Below the pieces are notes generated by a model. That model ran no database searches. It had not been told where the DNA came from and worked only from the letters and a program-made list of their open reading frames with translations. DNA of 21,640 bases. Source: Haplomitrium mnioides. Lineage: Eukaryota; Marchantiophyta; Haplomitriopsida; Calobryales. Shown here piece by piece: positions 7,827-18,043 of this stretch; the stretch's first letter is position 1, and every line of letters starts with the position of its first letter. The position numbers were made by a program, and so were the translations under genes. The DNA lies in the NCBI GenBank assembly GCA_049999725.1, contig JBNGIS010011591.1, positions 1 through 21,640 on the forward strand, given 5' to 3'.

Positions 7827-9589
7827 GGGGAGTTAAAACGAAGGAGTACCAAAAGCGTCAAGTATGATGGTGAGTATATTGGGGCAAAGATCACTTTTGT
7901 TGAATCAGATACCTCCATCTAGAAAGATCAAGAAGGTGAACTCCATGCGCACATAAGATCATAGGCTCAACCCTATGCGCGCATAGGATTAATGACTGAA
8001 CAACTTGCACCGAAAGGATCAAAGAGGGAACTTAGTGCTTACAGAGAATTAAAGAAACAATCTTCACCTAGTAAAAGATCTTTGTTGCCCATCAAGCGGT
8101 CGAAGTTGAATCTTTCTTCTCAGTATTCCAAAGTACCTGTAAAAGAAAGTTCAACATAGAGATTCTAGACGGTTGTAGACCTTTCTTTCTCCAAATGTGA
8201 GAAAGACCTCGATATTCATGATCAAAGTGTGTCTGTTCAGAATACAAAGAGCATACAATCTATGGACAATTTTAATTTTGGAGATGAGTTACTCTCCCCA
8301 ATAGCACCACTCAAACAATGACTGATTTCGTTTCAGGTTGCACCTTGCAAAGAGATTGGGACATCTGAAAAAAATTGAATTCTTTTGGAGAAGTCTTCAG
8401 ATAATAGGTTAGAAAATGATTCTAGCAAAGGCCTCAATCAATCAACATTTTTTTGGAGTTATCATTAAGGGCACCGATTTTATTACAAAAATCATTTCTT
8501 TCTAACAAAGATATTGATCAAGATTCGGTTTCGGAATGGTGCAGTTCTTCCAATCCCCAAGAATAAACTTGTCTCTCAAAACAATTCTACAACAGAACAA
8601 ACATTGTCTACGATGATGATCAAGATCTTCAAAATGAATTATCTCCTATTGCTGGATACGCTTATGGACCGATTTATCCAACACAACATAAGAATTCTTT
8701 GTGTGAGCCAAAACCAAAATAGGTAAACACCTTACGCAAAAATTCTTTGCGGAAAGTCCATCATGACGAGAGCTTTGTGAAGAAAAACCTTGATCCAATG
8801 TCCATTTCTAAATTGAATAGAATTTCTTGTTGTCAAAATAATTGCTTGTCGTTGTGCAAGACAGATTTTTGAAAAATGTAAGAGAAACGTACTTTTGACA
8901 AAGCATGAAGAATCGAGATATCACACTGGGGAACACCAAGAAAAAGACTTTGATGTTGAAAATCAGTTTACACTGCCTGGCGGTACCTTTGTCTATATAA
9001 GAGCCTTCAAATTAATATTAGTAGTAGGGAATGATAGAATCCAAAGGATTCAAAATCTTAAAAATGTAGATCCTAGAGGCATTTTTGGAAAAAGAGAACT
9101 GATAGCTAAAGGAGTTTTTGTACGTGAGTGGATGGACAATTTTTTCCAAGGACATTGCGAGAGAATACTCACTCATGAAGTGTATAACTTGCCTAATTAT
9201 TTTATAAATGGAAAGTTTATGACTACTACACAACTTATTAGAAAGAGAAAGATCCTAATTGTATTCTTAGTTTCTCGGGTTTTACAAAACATTGGAGAAC
9301 TCATTTTCCAAATGTAAAAATTTCAAAACACAATAGATTTGCTCTTTGTGAAACATGCAAAGAAGAAAAATCTTTTCAAGAAAAATCTGTCTTGGAGTCT
9401 GACAAAGGTAACAAATTTTCTTCTCTTATGACACATTTGGCTAATCCATCCTTTTTTGATGCAAGGTACAAAGTAGAAGCAACACTTTCGAGGGTGGAAA
9501 ACTCCCCTAAGTTGATATTAGATCTGAGTTTTGGGAATGATGTTAGAAATTTGGAAGGTCCGAACGTGATTGTCCAACTTCCTCATTGA
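7751..9589 (+). pseudogene. Transposase-like protein, N-terminal and central part, decayed and truncated
   Basis: The pseudogene can be read in three main frames. From about 7830 it reads KYDGEYIGAKITFVESD, then a polar Ser/Lys-rich region with stops (first TAG at 7920-7922). From about 8450 a second frame reads GYAYGPIYPTQHK and LNRISCCQNNCLSLC (zinc-ligand-like CC..C...C at 8828-8857). From 8895 a third reads FVYIRAFKLILVVGNDRIQR and FVREWMDNFFQGHCE. A frameshift near 9253 gives FTKHWRTHFPNVKISKHNRF and CETC (CxxC at 9347-9358), ending VQLPH and TGA at 9587-9589. The order (Cys box, helical domain, W..FP.VKI.K..RF..C..C) is that of an unclassified eukaryotic DDE-type transposase-like family, as I recall it. 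The acidic catalytic core expected downstream is missing. The true start is uncertain (ATG at 7751 is the first). Confidence 0.5.
7909..8058 (+). repeat. 30-bp tandem repeat inside the transposase-like pseudogene
   Basis: Five diverged units of exactly 30 bp start at 7909, 7939, 7969, 7999 and 8029, so a ten-residue repeat in the reading frame. The units at 7939 and 7969 contain CCATGCGCACAT and CCTATGCGCGCATAGG. The latter is a perfect palindrome with the same CATGCGCGCAT-type core as the intronic arrays of the neighbouring gene. The later units are weaker. Confidence 0.65.
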
Positions 9590-11159
9590 GAATGGTGTCA
9601 CGCAGTAGTGGACCATTAGGATGTCTATCTGAACCAAAGGTCATAGAAAGGGGACCGGTCAATTGGGATGGGAAGGAGCGAAATAGTAATTAGTGATCAG
9701 GAAGAGTGGAACTTACGAAGATCAAGGGAGGTTTCTGAAAAGGAAAGGAGGAAGGTTCACAACTGAGGAACTACTGATGACTCATAATGAAGGGACTAAA
9801 TAGTAACTAATAAACAATGGTTGGAAAGGGAGGAACTGAATACAAGAACAACTGCAATGGCTAATAAGGGAGGATAGAAAAACTAGCAATTAACCATGGC
9901 TCATAAGGGAGATATTGAAAACTAACAACGACCAATAAGGAGAAACCAAGAACTATCAATGACCTGAAAGGAGAGAAGGGATAACAATATCGAGTAATTG
10001 GGCGACACCTATGGACCGATGTTAGGAAGAATACTTCTAGTGGAGCTACGAACCGATAACTATGAACAAACTAGCCGACTTGGCACACACAAAGACAATG
10101 TCATTACGTCAAACCTCACCATAGGAGTCCACATGTCACTACGTTGGGGAGCCAGTTTTACAATAACCGATAATAGGACCGAAGAGAGTAAAGAGTCACA
10201 ACAATGAGGGAGGAATATATCAGAGGGAAGTTTGTGGATTGATTTGATGTGAAGGCAGATATTGTAATGTCGAGGAGATGCTCAAAGAGAAGTTGAAACC
10301 AATCTGACAACCTGGTACTAATCAAGTGGACAAGTATGAACTTTATTCAAGTCATGAGATACAACGCAGGAGGTATAGGAGATCCTCACACTTTGAGATC
10401 TACGAGCCAATGGATACCACATCTATTGCTGTGTGAGAACTTGCTAGGTAGAACATCGTGAGTAGACACAATTGGGCCGAAAACTTAATTGGTGAATCAA
10501 AGGCTCAAACACACACGTTACAAATGATTCAATTACAACAAGAGAGTTGGGAACATAGCACGACCTATAGAGATAGACTTATTTTTTGGATAGAGTCTCT
10601 TTTTATGCTATCGACGCTAACACCCAAACATGTAAGCATAAAAACAACATATAAGAAGAGGCAAACCTTTTCTTTTTCCGGATGGCCTTGTGTTCTACAC
10701 CGCGATTTCACGAGACATTAATCAACACAACTAAAATATAACATCGATGCAAACAAATACATGAATATAGGAGAAAAATAGACAAAACAAAGGTGAACAC
10801 TCATACTAGAGAACATGAGGACATGGAAAAAGCATGTACTAACCAGATAATTCTTCAAGATATCACACTCTAGCAACATTTGAATCTTTGGGATGAACTT
10901 TTGACAACGTAGATCCTCCCTTTAAGTATTTACAAGAGGTTGCCTTGATATAAACATCACACATAACCATTGTTCGAGCTCTTGTATCCTCTCAATCAAA
11001 GTTGCCTTGAAAGTGTATGCTTTTATTGTTTTCTGTACACTCTTGCATTTGTCATAGCCACAAAATTGTCTTCAGAGCACATTCCAAGGGACCTTGCTAC
11101 TCTTTTTTTCTTCAGGTTTCTAAACCAATATTGTACCATTCTTTGAGCAATTCAGAGAG
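9590..11159. other. No recognised gene
   Basis: The transposase-like frame stops at 9589 and the following sequence does not continue that family. Short open frames at 9998-10207 and 10458-10721 show no motif. The only structure I see is the degenerate tandem repeat at 9778-9989. The part near 11000-11160 may belong to the decayed RT end of gypsy copy B, but I could not find its YxDD box. Confidence 0.5.
9778..9989 (+). repeat. Degenerate tandem repeat, 31-40 bp period
   Basis: About six units share a CAATGGCTAATAAGGGAGGA-like head and an AACTA(G/A)CAA tail. The clearest are at about 9815-9854, 9855-9894, 9895-9928 and 9929-9959. Spacing shortens from 40 to 31 bp along the array. The sequence is purine-rich. 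Confidence 0.5.
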
Positions 11160-11189
11160 AGGGCCACACACTACTAGCCTCTAGAAAAT

Positions 11190-11650
11190 TGATGTGCTCC
11201 TCATGAACACTCTGGATCAATCGACACATACATCCCTTCCATTTTTCGTAATGGTTGACACGTCTTTGAGAGCCACATTAGCCATCCTAGCTCAAGTGCA
11301 TGAGGAAAAAGAGTGTATAATTTATAACGTAGTCAAATAGCTTAGCCTCACAAAAAGGAATTATTCGGTCACTGAATGAGGAGTGCTAGAAATGATCTAC
11401 ATTGTCCAGAAATTTTGACACTATCTCTTGGGACAAAAGTTCATTTTAATTTTCTTACCATGATTTCCTGAAGTATATTGTGAGCAAGCTTGATCTTACT
11501 AGTCGTCTTGCCTATTGGGTTTTACTCCAATTTACAATTCAAGTTTGGCCTGAACTCAAACAAGGCAATTGTGATCTTCTCTTGCAAGTCCTTGCTAAAC
11601 TAGAGCTTGTTTTGCAGGATGATAGCTTCTCAAATATTTGAGTCTTCTAG
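11190..11650 (+). pseudogene. RNase H fragment, gypsy copy B
   Basis: One frame gives FVMVDTSLRATLAILAQ (compare the VDAS..AIGAVLxQ start of the RNase H domain), then KRNYSVTE and MIYIVQKF, a stop, HYLLGQKF. After a frameshift, YHDFLKYIVSKLDLTSRLAY and WVLLQF match the VDHxALxYLVxK..LTGRLARWxLLLQEF block. VLAKLELVLQDDSF follows where relatives have the end-of-domain linker. Two or more frames and several stops are needed to read it. Confidence 0.75.
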
Positions 11651-11699
11651 GTTTCCTCCTTACTCTCAAAACATCCTATATTTGAACACCAGTTAGTGC

Positions 11700-12895
11700 A
11701 ATTAACAACTCATGTTTGGTATAATCGAGTCATCTCCTAACAAAATTTCAAATTTTTGCCTCCCAAACTTACGACAGATCAAATCTACTCTTTCATCAGA
11801 TCCACCACTCTCTACACTATTGTCCCTAGATTGCTCTATCGTATTGGAGAAAAAAACATCTTTCGTTGATGTTTAATTTCTCCCCACACTTCTTACATAC
11901 TCTAGGGTTGCCACACCTCTATTTGTGGTGGATATTTTGCTAGTAGAACCACCACCATGAAGGTTCTCTATTTTGGCTATTGGTGGCCTACTCAATCGAA
12001 ATATCTCTCGTACCCATTCTTCCTATGTCTACCTTTGAGAAATGGAGTCTATATTTCATTGGCATGGTTTCTCTTCTCTCTCAGTTGCCGCAATCAATGC
12101 ATCCTAGCGGCTACGGATTATGTCACGAAATGGGCTATAGTGATCGCCCTTCTAGTCAATAACCCAACCTCTCTTGCCTCCTTCGTGAACTCCCATATTC
12201 TCACTAGATTTGGGTGCCCCTAGAAATTGCTAGTGATCGAGGCATTTATTTTCTCAACAAAGTCATTGCAACCTACACAACTCAAAACTTCATTTGTCAT
12301 CAAACCTTTACTCTTTACCACCCTCAAGCCAAAAGGCATGCCAAATCTACAAAAAAATCCCTCAAGTCCATTCCTACAAAGACAATTTTGGCCTATCAAT
12401 CAGATTAGGATGAACATTTGAATGTTGCTTTGTGAGGATATTGCTCCATGACTAAGTTGACAACCGAATACAATTCCTTCCACTTGGCTTATGGTCAAGA
12501 AGCCTTGCTTTTGATTGAAATACAAGTCCCCTTGCTATAAATTGCCATCACCTACTAGCTTAGTCTTTGTCGAGTCCTTACAACACCACAAAGCGACTAT
12601 AGAGCAATTGAATAAAACTGGAGTCACTTCTAATGCTTTACAATTTTCCCATCAATTGCAAGTCAAGGACCAACATGATAGACACATCTAAGATCAATCC
12701 TTTCAGGTGAATGACTATGTCTTAGTTTTTGATGTACAATTGATTAGATTCTCCCTAAAAATTACTACCCACTAGTTAGGTTTCTATTGAGTAACCTCTA
12801 TTCATGCTCATAGATATCTAAGCCTAGAGACGCTTCACAGAATTTCCTTTGCTGTCTTCATGAACGCCAATCAGGTGAAGCTCTATTATGTGTAA
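11700..12895 (+). pseudogene. Integrase fragment, gypsy copy B
   Basis: The zinc-finger start GYFASRTTTMKVL (His to Tyr) and GYWWPT are followed by a deletion of about 70 bp relative to copy A that removes the CxxC. The core reads FEKWSLYFIGM (first catalytic Asp to Tyr) and AATDYVTKWA. After a one-base loss near 12214 it reads EIASDRGIYF (second Asp kept) and HPQAKRHAKST (catalytic Glu to Lys). Then come EYNSFHLAYGQEALLLIEIQ, a decayed linker, and the typical last residues QVKLYYV ending at TAA 12893-12895. That ending places the 3' end of pol with good precision. Confidence 0.85.
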
Positions 12896-13120
12896 TATTT
12901 GTTTTCATGTTTGTCTTTTTTATTGGTTTTCTGTTTTTGTGCATTGTTTTCTCATCTTCCGTTTTACATATATGTTTTGATTGTTGAGCCAAGTTTTGTT
13001 CTCCTTAACTACATAGCTGCTTTGTTTCTATTCTTCTTAGCTACTTTTTTTGCACGAGACTCTCAAGCTTAAGCCGGAGGATCTATTGTGACAAAGGATT
13101 GGCAATGATGGTGCAACTTA
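12896..13120 (+). other. 3' noncoding part of gypsy copy B
   Basis: T-rich sequence directly follows the pol stop, then CACGAGACTCTCAAGCTTAA and a purine stretch GCCGGAGGA near 13070-13081 that could be a worn polypurine tract. No clear TG start of a 3' LTR can be fixed, and no LTR pair is available for comparison. Confidence 0.35.
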
Positions 13121-15650
13121 AAGAGCATGGAAGTCATGGAAATAAATCTCAATGGGATCTACATCGACGTATCAACAACTCAATTAGATCTACATCGACT
13201 CATTTTCTGCTTTGCAAGGACTCAAGATTCAATAATGGACAAGTGTGACTCAAGTCAGATAAGGAGGCTAGTTGATTATCAAGACATTAAGAAGAAGAAA
13301 ATGAACACTTCTCCTATGTGGTGAGTATGCTCAAGGGTTGTGGGAAGGATTTTAGTGTTTCTTTCTTGTGGGTTTGTTTGTAAATTGTTCGTGTTAGTTA
13401 TTAAAGAAAAAAAGAATGAGGAACAACATGAGAAGTACAAGCAATGATATAACAATGAGTGACATCAACACTCAAGAATAAATTAAGAGATGGTACCTCT
13501 TAGTACAGAAAAACCAAAAATTGGGAACCTGCGCTAAGGGAAGGTGAAAATTGATGAAGAAAATACAAGGGAATTGAAAGAGGTTTTAGCGAGAAGAATT
13601 ATTTTCTCTCGATGATGTTGCTTGAAAAGCCAACATCAAAGCCACAAGTTGGTGGTGAATGTATTTTTTTTTCTATCTCTCAAGGATGGCATGGCTTAAG
13701 TTCAATGTTTTATGAAGAAAACAACATTCAAAGGCTCACTCAGAATGTGCTATGAAGTTTGATGTGCATGGGATATTCTAAGGTGAAGATGATCACAAAG
13801 AAGAGCAGTGTCCTCCTCCTCACAGTGTGCAAAAAATTTGGCTATGAGGTGAAGATGAACTCCAACTATTTAGCGAATGGTATGAATGCTAGAATATATA
13901 GAAAACAACCAAGAAAAAGCTCTCAAGGTATCAATGATCGAGAAGAAGGTAGAGTAAAAGGAATTGGATATTCTTAGTTGTTGGTGTTGATGCGACCTCT
14001 AGTATGTATTTCGTGGAAGGTTTGCGCTATTGGAGACTCTAATCAAAAGTTCAAATGTTGTCTCATTTACGAGTTCTTGAAGAAACATTCAAGCTAGTAA
14101 ATTTTTATGTTCATTTCAACATATGTCATGTGTATGTATGTTTGTAAGTATTATGTCTAACTATTTTCTACCAAGATGTATCAGCCTATCTCATTTTTAT
14201 ATATTCGCAAAGTCTGTTTATGGGTTGTGAAGTTGAGACATAGAAAAGAAGGTCATCATCAACAAAAATAGCCTACCTAGTCTTGAGTGTTGTTTTCATG
14301 TCCATTGGTCAAAGTGATCAATTTTCAAAGCATAAAAAGGGATTGTGTGTGAACAAAAAGCTCTATAGTTTCGTTGTATTTTGAGCTGCGTCTAAGTTTG
14401 GAATCGTTTGTGATGTGAGTGTTATAATTTAAGTTGCATCAACTAAATTTTGGCCTATTGGTGTAAGCTTGAGGAGTTTGGTCTCACTAGATCCTACAAG
14501 GGTGTAGTTCTGAATTGTGTTGGCTCTCCAATATCATACTATCACTATTGCTTGAACCTCACTAATTGAATCAGAATGACTTGAATAAAGTTTACATTTT
14601 CCCATGTATTGAGTATATGTGAAATAGGTTGTCATAAGTTTGCTCTAACCTTTCCTTCCGCACTTCCTCAATTTTGTAATGATTGCTTGTTTGTAAATCC
14701 AATGTCAATACTTATCACACCTGATGTGTTCCCTCCGCACCCTTGCAAGTCTTTTGCTCTTTTGCTCCCCTTGTTGAGACTAGTAGAGCTGTTCCGCCGA
14801 TGAAGCGATGTGTGGACTCCATGCTCAAGGATAGTCTCCTCTCAAACTAGCTAGCATGACACCCCTAGAAGAAACCTGATGTGATGATATTGTATTCGGT
14901 GGTGTAAAATCATCTTGTCTGTGTCAAGTTACCAGTCCATAGCTCAACTTGACATGTTCTCCTTATATATGGTCTATAGGCATCACTTGATTTTGGATGT
15001 AGTCCTTTCTTCTACTCATATATATTAGTTAAGTGTTTGGTTCCTTCCTGATTGGTCGTTGGTCTTGTGTCGGCCTTGAACCTTCATCTTCTTTCTTTGG
15101 GAAAATCATCAAATGTTCTTATATCCCCTCTTTTAGGTCCAAAGATTTAGTTAGGTTGTCCCTTTTGCCATTGACCAGCTTCCCTCTCTCACCGTCACTT
15201 CCGGTTGTCGTCCTCTCGGTCCACTAGCTTTCCGATGATGTTTTCAAAGAAGAAGTTGGATCGTCATATAACAATAGTCTGTATCCGTGACATTAGACCC
15301 AAAACTCAGGTCTACGATAGTTATCATAGTTGTATTGTAACCCCTTTTTAAGTTCCTTCCCGACTCGTGCCATGCGTCTTAGGAGTTAGCACACCTGATA
15401 TATTAGACTTATTTGCTATAAGAATTGCAGTCGAGTCAGAACCAATCCCATGCTTCCAATGTTGTCCTTGCTTGCACTTTCATAGCTGAAATTCAAGTTG
15501 AGAACACATAGACCAGCCCAAACCTCTGCCGTAGGTTTTCTACACTGTGACTGGCAATTTAAAGCCGCTCGACGTCGCTATTCAATGAGGTGGTTTGATT
15601 GTCACCCTTCACAAATGGTGCCCAATCTCCATGACCTGAAGATCCTCTAA
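13121..15650. other. No recognised gene
   Basis: About 2.5 kb with only short open frames (for example 13127-13324, 13759-13977, 14609-14803, 15033-15227, all plus) that show no motif and no consistent neighbouring frame. Part of it could be the 3' LTR of gypsy copy B. A small hairpin with 9-bp arms (TGTCAAGTT 14922-14930, AACTTGACA 14946-14954) is present. Confidence 0.5.
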
Positions 15651-16131
15651 ATTCCAGTTTTGACATCCTAGTTTGACGCCCAACTGAAAACATGAACTTT
15701 CAAGACCCCAACTTCAGAAAGATTCAATGTCTGAATCCTAGCATGACGGCCGAATGATAGTAAAACATTCCCTGACCCAAAGTCCCCTTAAATTCCACTC
15801 CCAATAGGAACCTTTGACACCTAACAATAGTGCAAATTGTCGGACCCACGTTTTAGGAATGTTCTCCTCCCAATAGTAATACTTGTTGTTCCTGTGATAA
15901 AACCAAAACCCTAGACCCCAATTCTGAAAGTACCCAATCCTCACTTACATATTTAGTTTCTGATCCATAGCAAAAGGAATAAGCCTAGACTTTGAAAGAT
16001 TCCATTCCTGAACTCAGAGCACACGCCTACTCAAGAGACACTACTTACCAAACTCAAACTTGAACAAGATTCTATTCCCAAACTTTAGTTCCATTATAAA
16101 CTGATAAATTGAATTGACGGAGACAAGAGTA
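15651..16131 (+). repeat. Degenerate tandem array, ~70-bp period, about seven units
   Basis: Units begin ATTC(C/T)A or close variants at 15651, 15722, 15792, 15859, 15931, 15999 and 16069, giving lengths of 71, 70, 67, 72, 68 and 70 bp. Most units show a head like ATTCCATTCCTGAA, a middle CCTAGCATGAC-like block and a tail like ACTTTGAAAG or CTTCAGAAAG. Sequence identity is low, but the spacing is regular. The region is C/A-rich on the plus strand. It has no coding frame. Confidence 0.65.
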
Positions 16132-17820
16132 GACCAATATGTTGTGTTTGAGTGTTGACTTCTAGATTTCTCGCAGGTAAGCATAGGCATGACTGCATAC
16201 TTCTTGAGAGGGACTGAATATCACAGACGATCTTGAAATTTTAGTAAGTTGTTCCTTTCTCAATTTTGAACCAAGTTTGCTTGTGGATGAACGATGGATA
16301 GGAGTCAATTGGAATTCAATTCTAGTACGGATTACTACTTGTGGTGCTAAGAGAGCATTCACTACCTCTCCTATTAGTTCCTTAAAGCATATTCGCCGCT
16401 CAAGATTTATCTGCCAAATTGCACTTTTGTCACCACTAGGAAGCATTTCAAAGTGTTTGGCAATCGTGACCATTTCCTTGCCTTTGTGTATCCTTTTTGA
16501 CGATTGATCTACTATAACAACCCGATTATTGATGTCTGATTCTATAGTTGAATGTTAGTTTGTGCAGGACTTAGCCAAACATAGCATTCTACTGTAGACT
16601 TCCAATGATCAGAATTATGCTAGCTCCTCCTCTCACACTATACCCACATACTCACTGTTATACCATATCAAAACATCCTAGTTTGTTATGCTAAGTTCTG
16701 TTATGTCATCTTTTAGTGCATTGATATGAAAAGTATACAATTGTGTAATATAAAAACAAATCATATAAGAAAATATGTTTTCCTTTATTTTCATGCATTG
16801 AGGAGTCTTTTCTAAAGTATGTAAGACTTTTTTGGTGTTGTCTAATACTAGTATGTACATGGAAATCATTTGTTCTAATATCCTTGAGACTGATTTGGTT
16901 TCTAGTTTCTCTTCGATAGATAGTAGATTGTATATCAAGGACTATACTTTTTCGTGAATTGATTCTTGTAGATCCATATCCTTCTACGATCTAATTACCA
17001 ACCATTATGATAGCCATTTGCCTATAAGAAAGTAAAATCTTAAAAAAAATGTCTTACTCTTCAAAATAATGTAGGTTGTTTGACTATCGATACATGTTCA
17101 AATTTCATTTTAAGGGTAAAATATCATATGATTTTCTATAGAAAAGTCTTCTTCAATATTGAAGTTTCCAACATTTATTCTTTCTCATAGAATGTTGCAT
17201 CTAACTCTCGTTGGGCCACATCTTTGTCATTTTTGTATGAAGTCACAAAGCTAGAAAGTATTTGGCACAATTTCTATGTATAAACCTTTGGCCCACATCT
17301 TAAACATGCTATTGATTTGGATTTTTCTTCTCGCTGGATTTTTTTTCCCATAACGGGTCTTCCTCTTCTAGTTGGCTTGAATTATGCATTTCCACGACCA
17401 CTATGTTGTGTGCCCCTCTATTTGAAGCTCAATCTTTTACTTCTTTGAGATCTTACTCCACTCAAAGATTGTCGCCTGTTTCATAAAGAACCTCTACTTA
17501 GGTTCTATTTATTTGAGTTGAGCATATTGAAGTTAATTTCAATTGTTGGGATTATAGTAAGAGTCTTAGAAATTTGGGTCTTGGCATTCTTGATTAGGAG
17601 GTCATGATGCTTATTAGAAGAAACAACATATAGGCTATTAATTCATAGTATTTACTCAATCTCATTTTCATGCATTGTAGAGGAAGTATCATGTTCATAA
17701 GATGGAATGTAGATAAAGCCTTTTCAATCTCTGTAACATCATCCACATGCTATCCACAAAGAGCTTTCAAGAATCTGATTCTCAATAGCTCACTTTTATA
17801 CTTTGCTATTGATGTAAAAT
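16132..17820. other. No recognised gene
   Basis: AT-rich sequence with a 103-codon open frame on the minus strand (16473-16162) and an 86-codon one (16938-16678). Neither shows a domain or motif I know, and neither is flanked by convincing exon partners. I see no TE-derived protein motif here. Confidence 0.5.
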
Positions 17821-18043
17821 CTTGAACTTTTATATTAACCCACATGTCTTGCTTTATGTAGAAGTATAGTTTTGGTATGATTAAATGAGATTCTCTTATA
17901 GTATTGTAGATTACTAAGATGCTTGTAACAACTTGAACTTTTATATTAACCCACATGTCTTGCTTTATGTAGAGATATAGTTTTGGTATGATTAAATGAG
18001 ATTATCTTATAGTATTTGTGGATTACTAAGATGCTTGTAACAA
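17821..18043 (+). repeat. Tandem duplication of 111 bp
   Basis: Unit 1 is 17821-17931 and unit 2 is 17932-18043. Both begin CTTGAACTTTTATATTAACC and end GATGCTTGTAACAA. They differ at only a few places (AGAAGTATAG versus AGAGATATAG, GATTCTC versus GATTATC, ATTGTAGA versus ATTTGTGGA). This is far younger than the other repeats in the window. Open frames over it are artefacts of the duplication. Confidence 0.93.

Larger units (their letters stand above)
11160..12895 (+). mobile_element. Decayed Ty3/gypsy retrotransposon, copy B (RNase H and integrase)
   Basis: Plus-strand pol fragment of the same family as copy A (1-2062), in the opposite orientation. The shared stretches include the RNase H tail, the spacer, the integrase core and the PQA-region. 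Copy B also keeps the integrase C-terminal part that lies outside the window for copy A. RT was not recognised at its left end. Frames are broken by many stops and shifts. No LTR is identified. Confidence 0.85.

Noticed and set aside
9998-10721. Open frames at 9998-10207 and 10458-10721 as the lost catalytic half of the transposase-like gene
   Set aside because: No acidic catalytic block or other family motif could be read in either frame.
13127-13977. Small plus-strand open frames at 13127-13324 and 13759-13977
   Set aside because: Low-complexity, lysine-rich, no recognisable motif, and no frame continuity around them.
14922-14954. Hairpin TGTCAAGTT...AACTTGACA as a terminator or RNA element
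   Set aside because: A 9-bp stem with a 15-base loop is expected by chance in a window of this size, and there is no gene next to it.
16162-16473. 103-codon minus-strand open frame as a gene
   Set aside because: No motif, no plausible promoter or exon partner, and the length is compatible with chance.
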